Assembly: GCF_021462225.1 (NCBI RefSeq)
Contig: NC_061795.1
Span: 4,603,001-4,667,000 of the forward strand
Direction: 5' to 3'
Length of the DNA stretch: 64,000 nucleotides
Origin: Girardinichthys multiradiatus
Lineage: Eukaryota; Chordata; Actinopteri; Cyprinodontiformes; Goodeidae
Part shown: piece after piece, positions 44,746 to 56,218 of the stretch
Layout: each line of letters starts with the position of its first letter
Position numbering within the stretch: the stretch's first letter is position 1
Program-made: the position numbers and the translations under genes
The notes under the pieces: model-generated
Seen by the model: only the letters and a program-made list of their open reading frames with translations
Told to the model about the DNA's origin: nothing
The model's database searches: none

Positions 44746-45449
44746 AAAAAACCTCTATCAGAATAAGGGTCCCTCTGCATGAAGCTGGGTTTGGGATTAT
44801 TCTTGGTCAGATAGGGGATCGCCCACACGAAGCAGCGGCTAAACCAGCTACATTTGATAACCACTCCCAGAGTGGCGGCTCTGTGAGGACCTAACCACTT
44901 AACAGACTACAAACTGAAGGGTTTGCCTCACCTCTCCCTGATCATCCATGCATTAACCAGCCACTCACTATAAGAATGGTTGACTTCAGAGTTGCGGTTG
45001 TGTTTCAGAAGTTATTCCGTTTACTGTGGATTTTACAACAACATCTCCTTTACAGCAACCATGAGCTCAAACGGCACTTGGAAAACTAAGTTCGCTAGAG
45101 ATGCTTGATTCCGCACAAACACCTCTTTTCTCAGTTATACGTTCATTGACGTGGTCATGCTTTTCTTCTCACTACACTTTCATACATGTGCACAATGTAA
45201 AATTATTTACTTCTGCAGCAACATTACCATGCCACTCACAGGTGTGGCATGAGTATCACAATGTCTATTACAGCTCCTCTGGCTTACTGTGATTTCATCT
45301 TTATAGTCCAACTTTTCTGTGCACATACTATTTTCGTGTAGACATAACCTAAAGCTCATTTTGAATGGCAATTTGCTGAAACCAACTGGGGATGGAAAAG
45401 ACAGATATGACACAAACAACAAAGATGCTCTGATCCAGAAGTACGTTTT
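44746..45449. other. noncoding stretch between two solo LTRs
   Basis: No coding sequence or element recognised. Confidence 0.5.
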
Positions 45450-46068
45450 TGCTATGAATCAGAAAAAGGCAGACCCAAGATTCAGCCAGACACATTACTG
45501 AAAGTTTAAAAGGTTTATTCAGCCACAGGAAAACATCACACAGCTTCACAGCTTCCAGGAATCACTGCTTTTGTCTTGAGTGGAACTTGAAACCCAGAGG
45601 GGAAACCTCATTGGACGGCAGGCGGTGATCTCCACGGCACAGGTAAGAAGTGAATCCAGGCTGAATAATCCAAGGGCTAGACTCAATAATCTAAGGACAG
45701 AAACAGGGTCAACGATCGGAACAAGAGGCGTCAGGCAAGGGGCAGGCAGAGGCATAAACCAGATGCAGGAAACAAGGTCGACAACCAAAATCCAAATAGC
45801 CCGACAGGGAGCAGGCAGAGGCATAAATCCAAAAGGCAAGGCAAGGTCAAGAACAATGATCAGACAGGAGGGAACGCTGGATATCTACCCACACGATGGC
45901 TTTCAAAAATCTGGCACCGTCTGCTTGTCAGAGTCAGTATAAATCAGGGAAGACACAGGTGCTTGGCATTCCACAGATTGCACTACACTGCAGCAGCCAC
46001 CAGGTGCATCTAATCTGCTGATTGCAGCCAGGGAGACAGGGTAGAGCAGACGTGCCAGAATCATAACA
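45450..46068 (-). mobile_element. solo LTR, copy 2, 619 bp
   Basis: It has the same family and orientation as the copy at 43887. The flanks are a perfect 5-bp duplication GTTTT (45445-45449 and 46069-46073). The open frames across it are unlike any protein family. Confidence 0.88.
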
Positions 46069-46811
46069 GTTTTAGATAAAAAAAAAACAAGTTAATTGTA
46101 ACAGTATCTCCGTTAGAGGTGCAGCTTCTATGGAGAAAACAAGAGGAGAGAGAAGTTGAAATTAATGGTTTTAATAATTGGAAATATTGAAAAATTTTAG
46201 AGTATTAGGAGAAAAAACATGGAGTTAGGAAAAGAGGTCAATATCTCCTCTAGCAGCCACAGCCTCAGTCGCTACATGCATCCCTCATACATGTAGCGAC
46301 AGGGAAAGGAAAACTCCCCTTTAACAGGAAGAAACCTCCAGCAGAACCAGGCTCAGTGTGAGCGGCCATCTACCATGACCGACTGGGTGTTTGAGAGAAC
46401 AGAGCAGAAACACAAAAAGAAGGCAGAAGCAGTGATCCAGGAGTACTTTCTATTTATAAGAAAAGTAACATGTTAAAGGCAATGATACCTCCTTTAGTGA
46501 ATTAATCTAGGAGAGAAAGGCAGCTAAGCAGAGTTGCTCAGAGACAATTTTCAAGTCTAGAGTATGAAAGAGAGCACATACAGTTAGTCATAGTAAAAGC
46601 TCAGCCAAGAGCTATGTCTAGCAGAGAGGCAGGGTTAAAAACTGAAAGACAGGGCCAAGTGTGTCATCTGTTGAAGCAGAACACGAAGTTGTTGGCAGCA
46701 GAAGCTCAGTTGATGCTCCCCTCCAGCAAGGTGTCATTGTTTAACACAGAGCCAGGTCAGATGTAGCTTCAATGAAGAGAAAAAACAGAGAGAGAACATA
46801 AAGTCAATAGT

Positions 46812-47725
46812 TGGAACAAGCAAGAGGGTAAGACACAGAAAGAAATTTCTGAACGAATAGGCTGTTCCCAGAGTGCTGTATCAAGGCACCTCAGTGGGAA
46901 GTCTGTGGGAAGGAAAAAGTGTGGCAGAAAACGCTGCACAATGAGAAGAGGTGACGGACCCTGAGGAAGATTGTGGAGAAGGGCCGATTCCAGACCTTGG
47001 GGGACCTGCAGAAGCAGTGGACTGAGTCTGGAGTAGAAACATCCAGAGCCACCGTGCACAGGTGTGTGCAGGAAATGGGCTACAGGTGCCGCATTCCCCA
47101 GACCTGGGCTACAGAGAAGCAGCACTGCACTGTTGCTCAGTGGTCCAAAGTACTTTTTTTGGATGAAAGCAAATTCTGCATGTCATTCGGAAATCAAGGT
47201 GCCAGAGTCTGGAGGAAGACTGGGGAGAAGGAAATGCCAAAATGCTTGAAGTCCAGTGTCAAGTACCCACAGTCAGTGATGGTCTGGGGTGCCGTGTCAG
47301 CTGCTGGTGTTGGTCCACTGTGTTTTATCAAGGGCAGGGTCAATGCAGCTAGCTATCAGGAGATTTTGGAGCACTTCATGCTTCCATCTGCTGAAAAGCT
47401 TTATGGAGATGAAGATTTCATTTTTCAGCACGACCTGGCACCTGCTCACAGTGCCAAAACCACTGGTAAATGGTTTACTGACCATGGTATCACAGTGCTC
47501 AATTGGCCTGCCAACTCTCCTGACCTGAACCCCATAGAGATTCTGTGGGATATTGTGAAGAAAACGTTGAGAGACTCAAGACCCAACACTCTGGATGAGC
47601 TAAAGGCCGCTATCGAAGCATCCTGGGCCTCCATAAGACCTCAGCAGTGCCACAGGCTGATTGCCTCCATGCCACGCCGCATTGAAGCAGTCATTTCTGC
47701 AAAAGGATTCCCGACCAAGTATTGA
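46812..47725 (+). pseudogene. Tc1-like DD34E transposase, N-terminally truncated
   Basis: The HTH part is readable as QEGKTQKEISERIGCSQSAV, then one base is lost near 46955 (GGTGACGGACC in place of GGTGACCGGACC). From 46973 the frame is open for 250 codons: GRFQTLGDLQKQWTESGVET, IPQTWATEKQHC, LDESKF, QHDLAPAH, NPIEILW, FPTKY. SDESKF has become LDESKF and W has become C in KQHC. The 14-codon segment missing from the 34041 copy is missing here too. D and E are still spaced by 34 residues. Confidence 0.88.
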
Positions 47726-48002
47726 GTGCATAACTGTACATGATTATTTGAAGGTTGACATTTTTTGTATTAAAAACACTTTTCTTTTATTGGTCGGATG
47801 AAATATGCTAATTATGTGAGATAGGAATTTTGGGTTTTCATGAGCTGTATGCCAAAATCATCCATATTAAGACAATAAAAGACCTGAAATATTTCAGTTA
47901 GTGTGCAATGAATCTAAAATATATGAATGTTAAATTTTCATCATGACATTATGGAAAATAATGAACTTTATCACAATATGCTAATATTTTGAGAAGGACC
48001 TG
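46812..48002 (+). mobile_element. Tc1-like transposon, third copy, 5'-truncated
   Basis: Homology to the 9603 family starts inside the transposase (CAAGCAAGAGGGTAAGACAC) and runs to the 3' terminus AGGACCTG at 48002, followed by TA. The 5' TIR, leader and first codons are missing, so there is no matching left end. It sits inside L2 sequence. Confidence 0.9.
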
Positions 48003-48639
48003 TACAGTATGTCCCAATCTTTCTAAGAGAATATTGTGATCGACTGTATCAAATGCAGCACTGAGATCTAGCAGGACAAGCACAGACACAAGGCCATTAT
48101 CTGAGACCATGAGAATATCATGAGTGACTTTCAGCAGTGCTGTTTCAGTGCCACGATGAGCTCTGAAACTTCACGGAAACTCTTCTATCAGATCATTGCT
48201 CTGTAAATGCTCACACAGTTGATCAACTATTTTCTCAAGAATTTTACATTAGAACAGAAGATTTGATGTAGGTCTGTAAGCCCGAGCATACCGGTATGAG
48301 CAGAGCCACGCCCATTTTTAGGCATCTGTAAAAGTAGGTAAAACACTGTAATTTTTTTCCCCAATACCTCAGAGGTGGAGGCTTTAATGTTGATAAAACA
48401 AGTCGTCAAATTTGTTCTTCACAAATACGTTTGGTTTTACAGCACTTTAAACAAACAATATTATGCTTAGGGGTCCTTCAGGCATATCTGAGTCAACACA
48501 TAAAATGCTACAGGAAACACATATGCTTTTTCCCATTCCGTCTTTTTTGGTACCAATGGGAAGTAGAGAATCCCATTTTTGCTGGAGACGTATTGCACGT
48601 CTTCGTATGACGTTTTCCAGTCACGTAATTGCTGTTCGT

Positions 48640-48701
48640 AACAGAGGTTCAGGTGACCACCTCATGAAGCAACAGAGGTTCAGATGACCACCTCATGAAG
48701 C
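48640..48701. repeat. 31-bp tandem repeat, two copies
   Basis: The unit beginning AACAGAGGTTCAGGTGACCA occurs at 48640 and 48671, with one G/A difference. Confidence 0.95.
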
Positions 48702-48898
48702 AATATACAAGTGTTAGTAACCTTCGCTTTACACACAGCTTGTTTTACGCACTGCTACGCACATAGCTTGGCTGTTGTTTTGTGTTTTTTTCTGTGAATT
48801 TCCAACATTATACTGTCGCAGAAGAATAAAACAAATAATAAGAATAAATATAAATAATAAGATAAATTAATAAAATAAATAAGAAGTCTATTTTGCAG

Positions 48899-48990
48899 GG
48901 CAGTGAGCTCGAAGTAGAAGATTCTTCGGACAGCAGCGTGGATTTTGAAGTGGATGAAGATTCTAAACTCCTTCGGCACCCGGTTCACTA
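48899..48990 (+). other. exon-like acidic segment in the unidentified insertion
   Basis: A TTTTGCAG acceptor precedes 48899 and a GTAAGT donor follows 48990. In between, one frame reads GSELEVEDSSDSSVDFEVDE then DSKLLRHPVH. It is highly acidic, like the N-terminal regions of piggyBac-type transposases, but no catalytic DDD domain was found. It may be a remnant exon of a transposon gene or chance. Confidence 0.4.
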
Positions 48991-49904
48991 GTAAGTTATT
49001 GTGTTACCTTTTATTTCCAGCAACTTCACATTACATGTCAGCTATTTCAACTATGCTTTACCATTTGTTACATTTTGTAATCACTGTTGTGTTGCTTTTA
49101 CTATGACTATCTTCTAATCAGAAAACTAAGGAATGAAACAACACCCCCAACCCCTTTAGAACATAAGGACTGGAAGGTTTTTTCATTATATTAATTTAAT
49201 GCCGTGCTCAATTGCACATTTTGATGATATACAGGGTAAATGTCATAACCAAAGGTTATGTCATATCCAGAAGGAGTACTACAATGGAAATCAGCACTTT
49301 TATTTTACCAGGTTCCCTTTTATGAGATGAAAAACACATTCTGCACAGTTTTGGCACATTTGGCTAAATTGTGCCAAAATCCCAGCTCCGCCTGGCACAT
49401 TTCCCACAAAAACCTTTGTGAAACAGATATGCTTCAACTGATTCCATCCACATTTGCTGTAGTTATAGCCAAGATGTTGATGAATACAGCCTGTGGGTTC
49501 TCCTAGAATTTTCAAAGTGTTTTGCAATGTTCATTTAGAAAAAAAACGTTTGGCAAGGCTCAAAAGATTTTATTTTTTCTTCGTTTACAAATCACAGTAT
49601 TAGTAACAGTTGCAATAGTGGTTTCAATATATTATATTCTTCTATGTCTTACCTTTACACAAGTACCAAAAGTTTGCATGTAGACCTTATAACTGTGGAG
49701 ATACACTTGATTTATTTAAGTTGTGTAATTTCAGGTGGAATTTGCTCTAAAACCCCTCTAGGCTTAACAGGTTAAGTCATCTTGATCAAGCAAAGGCTTC
49801 TTAAGATTTTTATGGACATGTGCACCACTGCTAAACAATTGACTCAGGTGGATATCACATTTCTCATGTTGTGACTATGAATTTGAATATATTATTTAAT
49901 ATTT

Positions 49905-50250
49905 AGTCAGTCATTTTCTACTGCTTATTCCATAGTGGGTCGCAGGGGAGCTGGTGCCTATCTCCAGCAGTCTATGGGCAAGGTACACCCTGGACAGGTT
50001 GCCAGTCCATCGCAGGGACACAAACAACCACGCACACACTCATACACTTAAGGGCAATTTAGAGTGACCAATTAACCTAACAGGCTTGTCTTTGGACTGT
50101 GGGAGGAAGCCACAGTACCTGGTGATAACCCACGCATGCACAGGGGGAACATGCAAACTGCACACAGAAAGACCCCCGGCTGGGAATCGAACCCAGGACC
50201 TTCTTGCTGTAAGGCAACAGTGCTACTAGCTGCGCCACCGTGCAGCCCTA
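49905..50250 (-). repeat. dispersed fish repeat with tRNA-like B box (minus strand)
   Basis: Sequences such as TACACCCTGGACAGGTTGCC, TTGGACTGTGGGAGGAAGCC and GGGAATCGAACCCAGGACC belong to a very common fish repeat. GGGAATCGAACCC is the complement of a perfect Pol III B box. It is a SINE-like or LINE-tail repeat, not a functional tRNA. Confidence 0.7.
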
Positions 50251-50864
50251 CTATTTAATATTTAAAATTACGATTTTGATTCTGTCCTAATACCGTCGCC
50301 TTACTGGGCTGGTATTCACAGGACAACCCTTAACAGACCGAAATATTATTTGATGAAATATTAAAATATTTAATATTTAATATTAATATAGCAATGCTTA
50401 TACCTTAATTTCCCCTTTTTAGGAAAAATCTTAGAAAATCTCACACTAAGCTGTGTTATTATGGATGGACATTTACTCACCTCAAATGCTGGATGCTTGA
50501 AATTTAAAGGGAAACTGACAGCATGAACTATTTCTTCTACTCTGACTAATGTAGCAAATAAATATCCTGGGGCCACTCATAGAGCACTGGAATTTCATTG
50601 ACAGAAGGTAAGTTGATCCTTAAATCTTGGGGGAAAAAAATTATTAAAAGAGACAGTGATGTCACAGCAAGATAACATACCCGGTCCTGACACAGCAGAA
50701 CACTGTTAATTACACATCCCTTGATCACAATACACATGAACTTTTCAGAATGGGAGTGCATCATTACTGACATTTCTCATATTTTAGATCCATGCAATAC
50801 ACATGGGAAACACATGGGAAAATAGGACACAGTGGGACAGCAGTTTAAATGCATAGTTCTCAGT
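50251..50864. other. noncoding stretch
   Basis: No gene or element recognised. Confidence 0.5.
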
Positions 50865-51418
50865 TGTAATGTTCTCAGTCCGCCTCCCTGTGTTAGCTGT
50901 TATTCCACACTTGATCATACGTTTTCAATTCTGGACCTGACTACCGACTCTTGGTTTTGCCTACCCCTCTCTGGATTATCCTGTTACCTGCAACTGTGAT
51001 ACCAACCTTCACCAGTCCCCCTGCCAAGCTCTGTTTACTTGGATTGGATTTCTCAGGTTCATGAATTTTCTGTGTACCGAACTGGCCAGGATTGACTAAT
51101 TGAGGGATTCCCCTGCCCGCTGTGACGTTACCCGCCAGGCAAGCCCTACTCGGGGTTTTCGTGTTGCTCCTCCTGTCTGGAGTCTACAATACACACAGAA
51201 ATGGAGCTCGCCTGATGTCATTCAGGAGGTTAGTGAATTCTTCCTCACCTGATTTAAAGTCTTTACCTTGTGATCAGATGACTAATCTTCAACTCTCCAT
51301 TTCAGTTATTCTTGAGCGAACCTGCCAGTATTCCAGAAGTCCCACCACTGTTTTGGTTTTAAATAAAACCCATTCTCTGTTTGGTTGTCTTTTTGGGTCC
51401 TTTAAGTCAAACATTACA
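50865..51418 (+). mobile_element. solo LTR, 554 bp
   Basis: The termini TGTAATGTT and AACATTACA form a 9-bp inverted repeat with TG...CA ends. A perfect 5-bp duplication TCAGT flanks it (50860-50864 and 51419-51423). AATAAAACCC near 51362 is a polyadenylation signal on the plus strand, which gives the orientation. A CT-rich U3-like region with CCCCTGCC segments precedes it. The family differs from the other LTRs here. Confidence 0.85.
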
Positions 51419-51423
51419 TCAGT

Positions 51424-52029
51424 CTGTTTTTAGCTGAACCAGAAAATTCATAAAAGAGAACACAACCAAAAGAAAACATACAATAATGTTTTTATTTCTA
51501 GTCAAAACAAACAACTTGAGACTTTTGGTGCAATTAGCCATGAATGTCAAGAGTTTTCCATGTTGTTAGAGGAACACATTGACAGTAGTACCATCTATGA
51601 GTTTTGCATCCATTTTAGTAGATGTCAGTGACTCTGTGATGTGTTCTATTTATCCCCAAATAGATTGTGAAATGTGTTGGAATCTTAACGTGATGAAGTG
51701 CGACTTCCTCCCACACTCACACCTGTTCTGATGCTGAAGTGGCACTGTTGTGTCAGCAGTATTATTCATTTATGTACAGAATACAGTGGGCAGCATGGCC
51801 TGACATTGCCTTAATCACTCGCTTTTCCTTCCTTTTACTCAACATGTCAGTAGCCTGTCGTGGGTGGACACTGATTACTGGAAACAACATGGCTAAACTG
51901 AAGAGAAAAAAGAGGAAGAATACGACCTTAATTCCCAGATATTTCATGTTTGATGGTAAAAATTTAAAACCATATTAAGTGATATCTTCCAGATGACACA
52001 TTTTGATATAGGCATAGATTCTGATTTGT
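51424..52029. other. noncoding stretch
   Basis: No gene or element recognised. Confidence 0.5.
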
Positions 52030-52450
52030 GCCAATTTATTTTATATCCCAACAGTCTGACTCAGTACACTCCAGCAGTGCTGGTAGTGAGTCACTAGGAT
52101 CCACTACAACCTCCAATATATCATCAGTGTACATAAAAAGTGTATGCTCTCTGCCCCCTGCCTGTACACCCTTATTTCCTGTATGGATTGCAACAACTGA
52201 TAGCTCCAGGACCATTGTAAAAAACAATGGAGAAAGAGCACATCCCTGTCTTGTCCCTCTGGAGAGTTGAAATGAGTCTAAAATCATCCCATTTGTCAAA
52301 ACAGCTGTTCTTGGGCTGGTGTTTAACCCCCTCACAAAGTTTCAAAACCCAGAGCCCAGTCCAAATTTTGATAGAGCTCTTATATGAAATACCTACTCCA
52401 CTCTATCAAAGGTTTTTTCTGCATCAAGTGAAAGGGCTGATACCGGAGAT
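52030..52450 (-). pseudogene. L1-type LINE reverse transcriptase fragment
   Basis: Minus-strand translation: LSLDAEKTFDRVE (motif A), a stop in the segment that follows, then TNGMILDSFQLSRGTRQGCA with LSPLFF (motif B), then LFMYTDDILEV (the Y-x-D-D box) and a SLPALLE block. Spacing and wording fit L1/Tx1-type LINEs rather than L2 or Rex3. It is only about 140 codons of a protein usually over 1,000 residues. Confidence 0.75.
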
Positions 52451-53399
52451 AGATTGATGTCCAGTGATTTTAAACGTCTGCCGTCTGGTAAAAGACTTTT
52501 GGTCCACAAGTCCAAGCAATACAGAAATAGCTTCATTCCTGCCACTATCATTTGCCCCTTTTTTTTTTACTTTTCCCAAAATCTAGCTGAAATCTTTACA
52601 GAGATATGGTTACATTGCTCCTGGGCAACGTAGCTGCTTTGAGACAAAATTCTCCACTATGTCTGCTTTATTTCCTATTGTTCTGTTGCATTAATACATG
52701 TGTTTGGCACTTTAGTAAGTGTTAACAGAGGCCTGAATAGAGAAGTGAAAAACAAAATCTTCTGCAGTTACAGTAAGCGCGTCTGATAGCAGGTCGGAAT
52801 GTGTAGGCGAAATGTGATTTTTGCTCGCCTTGTCTTTTCTTTTTTTTATACCTACTCTTCAATAATACTTACTATTTATAAACCTCTACAGCTGACTGCA
52901 TGGGCCCAATGGGGACAATGCCAATGATTCACTGCTTTTAGGAGATCACCTTTTGTCAACAACAGCTTTTTTCGAATGGCTCTAACTCACTTTTTATACC
53001 TGTTTCTCTCTTTAAATCGTCCTTCTCCATCTTCTTTTGCCTGCATTGCAGTAACAGAAAGATTATTGAAAATTATTTAGGTACTGGGTGAATGGAACGG
53101 AAGGACACACTGACTCAAGGATTAAAGGAGCCAAAGATAATTTTTAAAGGACAAGGTTTCATAAGTCTCAGTTCTGACTCACGACTTTATTCAAAAGGAG
53201 ACCGAATGAAGTAGCAGCACTGGGAATGCGACCACAGCTATTTTCTTAGCTGTAATTTACTTAGAAGATCATTTGAAAACATTTTGGAGATTTTTGGGAA
53301 ATAATTTTCTTATTGTCTTGTTGAAGAGCCAAAAGATAACTCATTTTCAGTTAGCAGACCCACCAGATTTTTATTTCAAATGTCATGGTTTTTAAGAGA
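52451..53399. other. noncoding stretch
   Basis: No gene or element recognised. Confidence 0.5.
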
Positions 53400-53600
53400 A
53401 TTTAGAGATGCCAGAGGGATGCCATACACTCTGAAAATGTTCCAGGAAGAGGCAGAGGCCCACAATATCACAGATCATCCACCATACTTCACCTTTGGCA
53501 TATTGTTAGTTTACCACATATTCATCCTTTGATTTGCTGAAAAGCTCAATTTTAGTCTCATTGGATCAAAGCACATAGTTCCAGTTAAAGTGCCAGCAGT
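53400..53600 (-). pseudogene. Tc1-like transposase relic (weak)
   Basis: Minus strand reads DPMRLKLSFSANQRMNMW, then a stop, then NNMPKVKYGGWSVILW. The second part resembles the Tc1 V-K-H-G-G-G-S-x-M-x-W block and the first its Asp block (S-D-E-T-K). Only this portion is recognisable. Confidence 0.5.
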
Positions 53601-55334
53601 GGTTAACAAACTAGACAGGTTTATACTTTGATGTTAGGAAGGAAACGTATTTTGAAAAAGGTTTTTTCCTGGCATCTCATCCAAACATATGGTTGACATG
53701 TGAATGGTGTCTATTGGTTGTTATGGAGATTATTTGGTGAAGTTCTCTTCGAAGAGCTTTGGAGATGTATTTACTGTGTGTGGTGGCACGTGGTGGATGG
53801 TTCCTCATCCAGCTAAAAGAAATGTGTCTCTGTGTCACATTATATCTATCTCCAATGTATAATAATTAAAAGTCCCGTTTAACTATGGTAAATAAAAATA
53901 AAAAACATTTATATTTATTTGCCTTGTTTGTATCTGGGATGTCTCAGTGTGGCAGGTGGAGAAACCAGCCATATTAGCATGCTACAAGTCCATCCTATTT
54001 GCTTGTGAGCTTTTCATACAAAAACAACTGCTTTTGCATTCTCACCTCCACATAAATATACTAAACCAAATAAATGTATTGTGTTCTGCACTGCAAATAG
54101 TCTGAGACCCATAAAACCTTGATAATGATGACAATTCCCTTTCCACAGTCCTGAAACGAAGTTTGGATGACATCAATTACAGCATTAAACAATTGCAGCA
54201 TATCAGTTTAGCAAAAAGTTTAAATTAAAGATTTGAAAAGAAATGCAGACTAACCAAGGAAACAAGTTTAACAACAAAACTAAACCTTTACAGAAATTTA
54301 AAAACCAAAGCTATATGCAATCAGTCTGTTCTCATGCTTGGCATCAAGGAAGAAAACCCTTCCTAATACAGATCTCAGATGTATGCATCTTTCACATCCT
54401 TTCCAGGATCGAGTTGAAGGTTTAGCAAAAATGTCAGACTGTTCCAAAGGAACTGTTTCAGCAGGATTGTAATCACAACACAGGAACAAAACAGGCTTAC
54501 CATGGAAACTGCGTGGGCTGAAAGCCTGTGACACAGAGCACATTATTATACTGTTCGCACAGGAACACACACTCATATGGAGCAGAAGAGTAGTACACCG
54601 AGCTCCAGAACAAGGCTCCTCATTCTGACTTCACCCCTACTCCAAACATTCTTTCAGAGCGTGGGCAGCTTTAGAGATCCCAATGACACGAGCAAGGATG
54701 TTAACAGCAGGGAAATGTTAATGAAAACCATACTGTTTAGATTACTTGCCACAATACATAGGCTAGCTTCTTTCAGCTTCTACTTTTTCTTTATAGTGTA
54801 TAATTCAAATATCTTGCTTTCCATGGGGTGTCAATTTTGTTTCAAGTCACAACTCTCAGGACGCCATTTTGTGCTCCACATGTGTCCCACAAAAGTGCTC
54901 TCTTAAATATACCATAAAACTTCTATGCATCAATGTTTTTATTTATAATGCTTGTTGACTTTAGTCCACACCATACATAGCAAATGTTAATGGATTTTCT
55001 AAAACTGTCTGGTAAAATGTGCAGCAACATTAATCCTGCTTCGTTTTTATGTTTGTACAAAGTTGTTAAAAGCAATACATTGTTTTTATATTGTTTTATA
55101 CCTTTTGTACTATCCTATACACCATTCTAAACACTGTAGCTTTCTGGTAATAGTACAGTTAATAATAATACAGTTGAAAAATATCTTCAGCTACTATCGG
55201 GGACATCAACCTGTGGCTCTGGAGCAGCAAGTGGCTCATTAAGCCCTCCACAAAGCTCTTATTAACGATGGGCAAGAACAAGAAAGAACAGTTTTTAATT
55301 TAAAACAAAAGAAATTCATGAAAAAAGTTTTAGC
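53601..55334. other. noncoding stretch
   Basis: No gene or element recognised. Confidence 0.5.
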
Positions 55335-55734
55335 CCCTCCTTGAACCGCCACCTTAACGTGGTGGAGGGGTTTGAGTGCTCGAATGATCCTAGAGGCTAT
55401 GTTGTCTGGGGCTTAAATGCCCCAGGTGACGTGTCAGACAAAGAGCGGCTCAAGAACCCCTCATGACGACTACAAAATCGAGGCACGTGACGTGGGCCGG
55501 TACAGCGGTGCCCGGGTCCCACCCTGGAGCCAGGCCTGGGGTCGAGACTCGTCGGAGAGCGCCTGGTGGCTGGGTTGATCCTCGCAGGACCAGGCCGGGC
55601 CAAGCCCGAACGAGAGACGCGAGACCATCCCCCAGTGGGCCCACCAGCTGCAGGGGGAACCGTGAGGGACCAGCGCAAAGAGGATTGGGCGGCGGACGAA
55701 GGTGGAGACCTCGGCGGCCCGATCCCCGGATGCT

Positions 55735-56218
55735 TAGGCTGGCTCTAGGGATGTGGAATGTCACCTCGCTGGGGGGGAAGGAGCCTGAGCTTGTGCGGGA
55801 GGTCGAGAGATATCGACTACAAATAGTCGGGCTCACCTCCATGCACAGCATGGGCTCTGGAACCCATCTCCTCGAGAGGGGCTGGACTCTCTTCTACTCT
55901 GGAGTGGCCCACGGGCAGAGGCGGCGGGCTGGGGTGGGTTTGCTTGTCGCCCCTCCAGCTCAGCCGTCTAGTGTTGGGGTTTATTCCAGTGGATGAGGGG
56001 GTCGCATCCCTGCGCCTTCAGGTTGGGGAGAGGTCTCTGACTATCATTTCAGCCTACGGGCCGAGTGGTAGTGCGGAGTACCCGGCCTTGTTGGCGTCCC
56101 TGTCGGGGGTGCTGGATAGTGCCCCTCCCGGGGACTCCATTATTCTGCTGGGGGACTTCAACGCCCACGTGTGAAACGACAGTGACACCTGGAGAGGCGT
56201 GATCGGGAGGAATGGCAA
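55735..56218 (+). pseudogene. Rex3 endonuclease, truncated
   Basis: LGMWNVTSLGGKEPELVREV and RLQIVGLTSMHSMGSGTHLL open the domain. After a frameshift near 55970 it continues [20 protein letters not shown] and LLGDFNAHV, then a TGA where the other copy has Gly (HVGND). The C-terminal half, including the S-M-I-D and S-T-D-H type blocks, is deleted. Confidence 0.85.

Larger units (their letters stand above)
48286..49771. mobile_element. unidentified insertion in L2, possibly piggyBac-related
   Basis: L2 sequence stops at GGTCTGTAA (48285) and resumes at TTAAGTCATC (49772), as judged against the copy at 14922-14960, so the 1,486 bp between are an insertion. A TTAA at the right junction and TGTAA at the left weakly suggest a TTAA target. 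Inside are a 92-nt exon-like segment with splice signals, a 31-bp tandem repeat and an AT-rich block (48820-48890). No terminal inverted repeat is evident, so the superfamily is a guess. Confidence 0.45.
46100..49815 (-). mobile_element. L2-type LINE, split by a Tc1 and a 1.5-kb insertion
   Basis: The 3' region 46300-46800 (AACAGGAAGAAACCTCCAGC, CTACCATGACCGACTGGG) parallels 12914-13400. RT sequence at 48005-48285 and a short continuation at 49772-49815 (TTAAGTCATCTTGATCAAGC) parallel 14660-14960. The minus strand of 48005-48285 encodes VFVLLDLSAAFDTV-type motif A with stops. Inserted sequences are 46812-48002 and 48286-49771. Confidence 0.75.

Noticed and set aside
43887..46068. The two LTRs as the ends of one retrotransposon
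   Set aside because: The 0.86 kb between them has no gag or pol and partly continues an L2-type repeat, and each LTR has its own target duplication.
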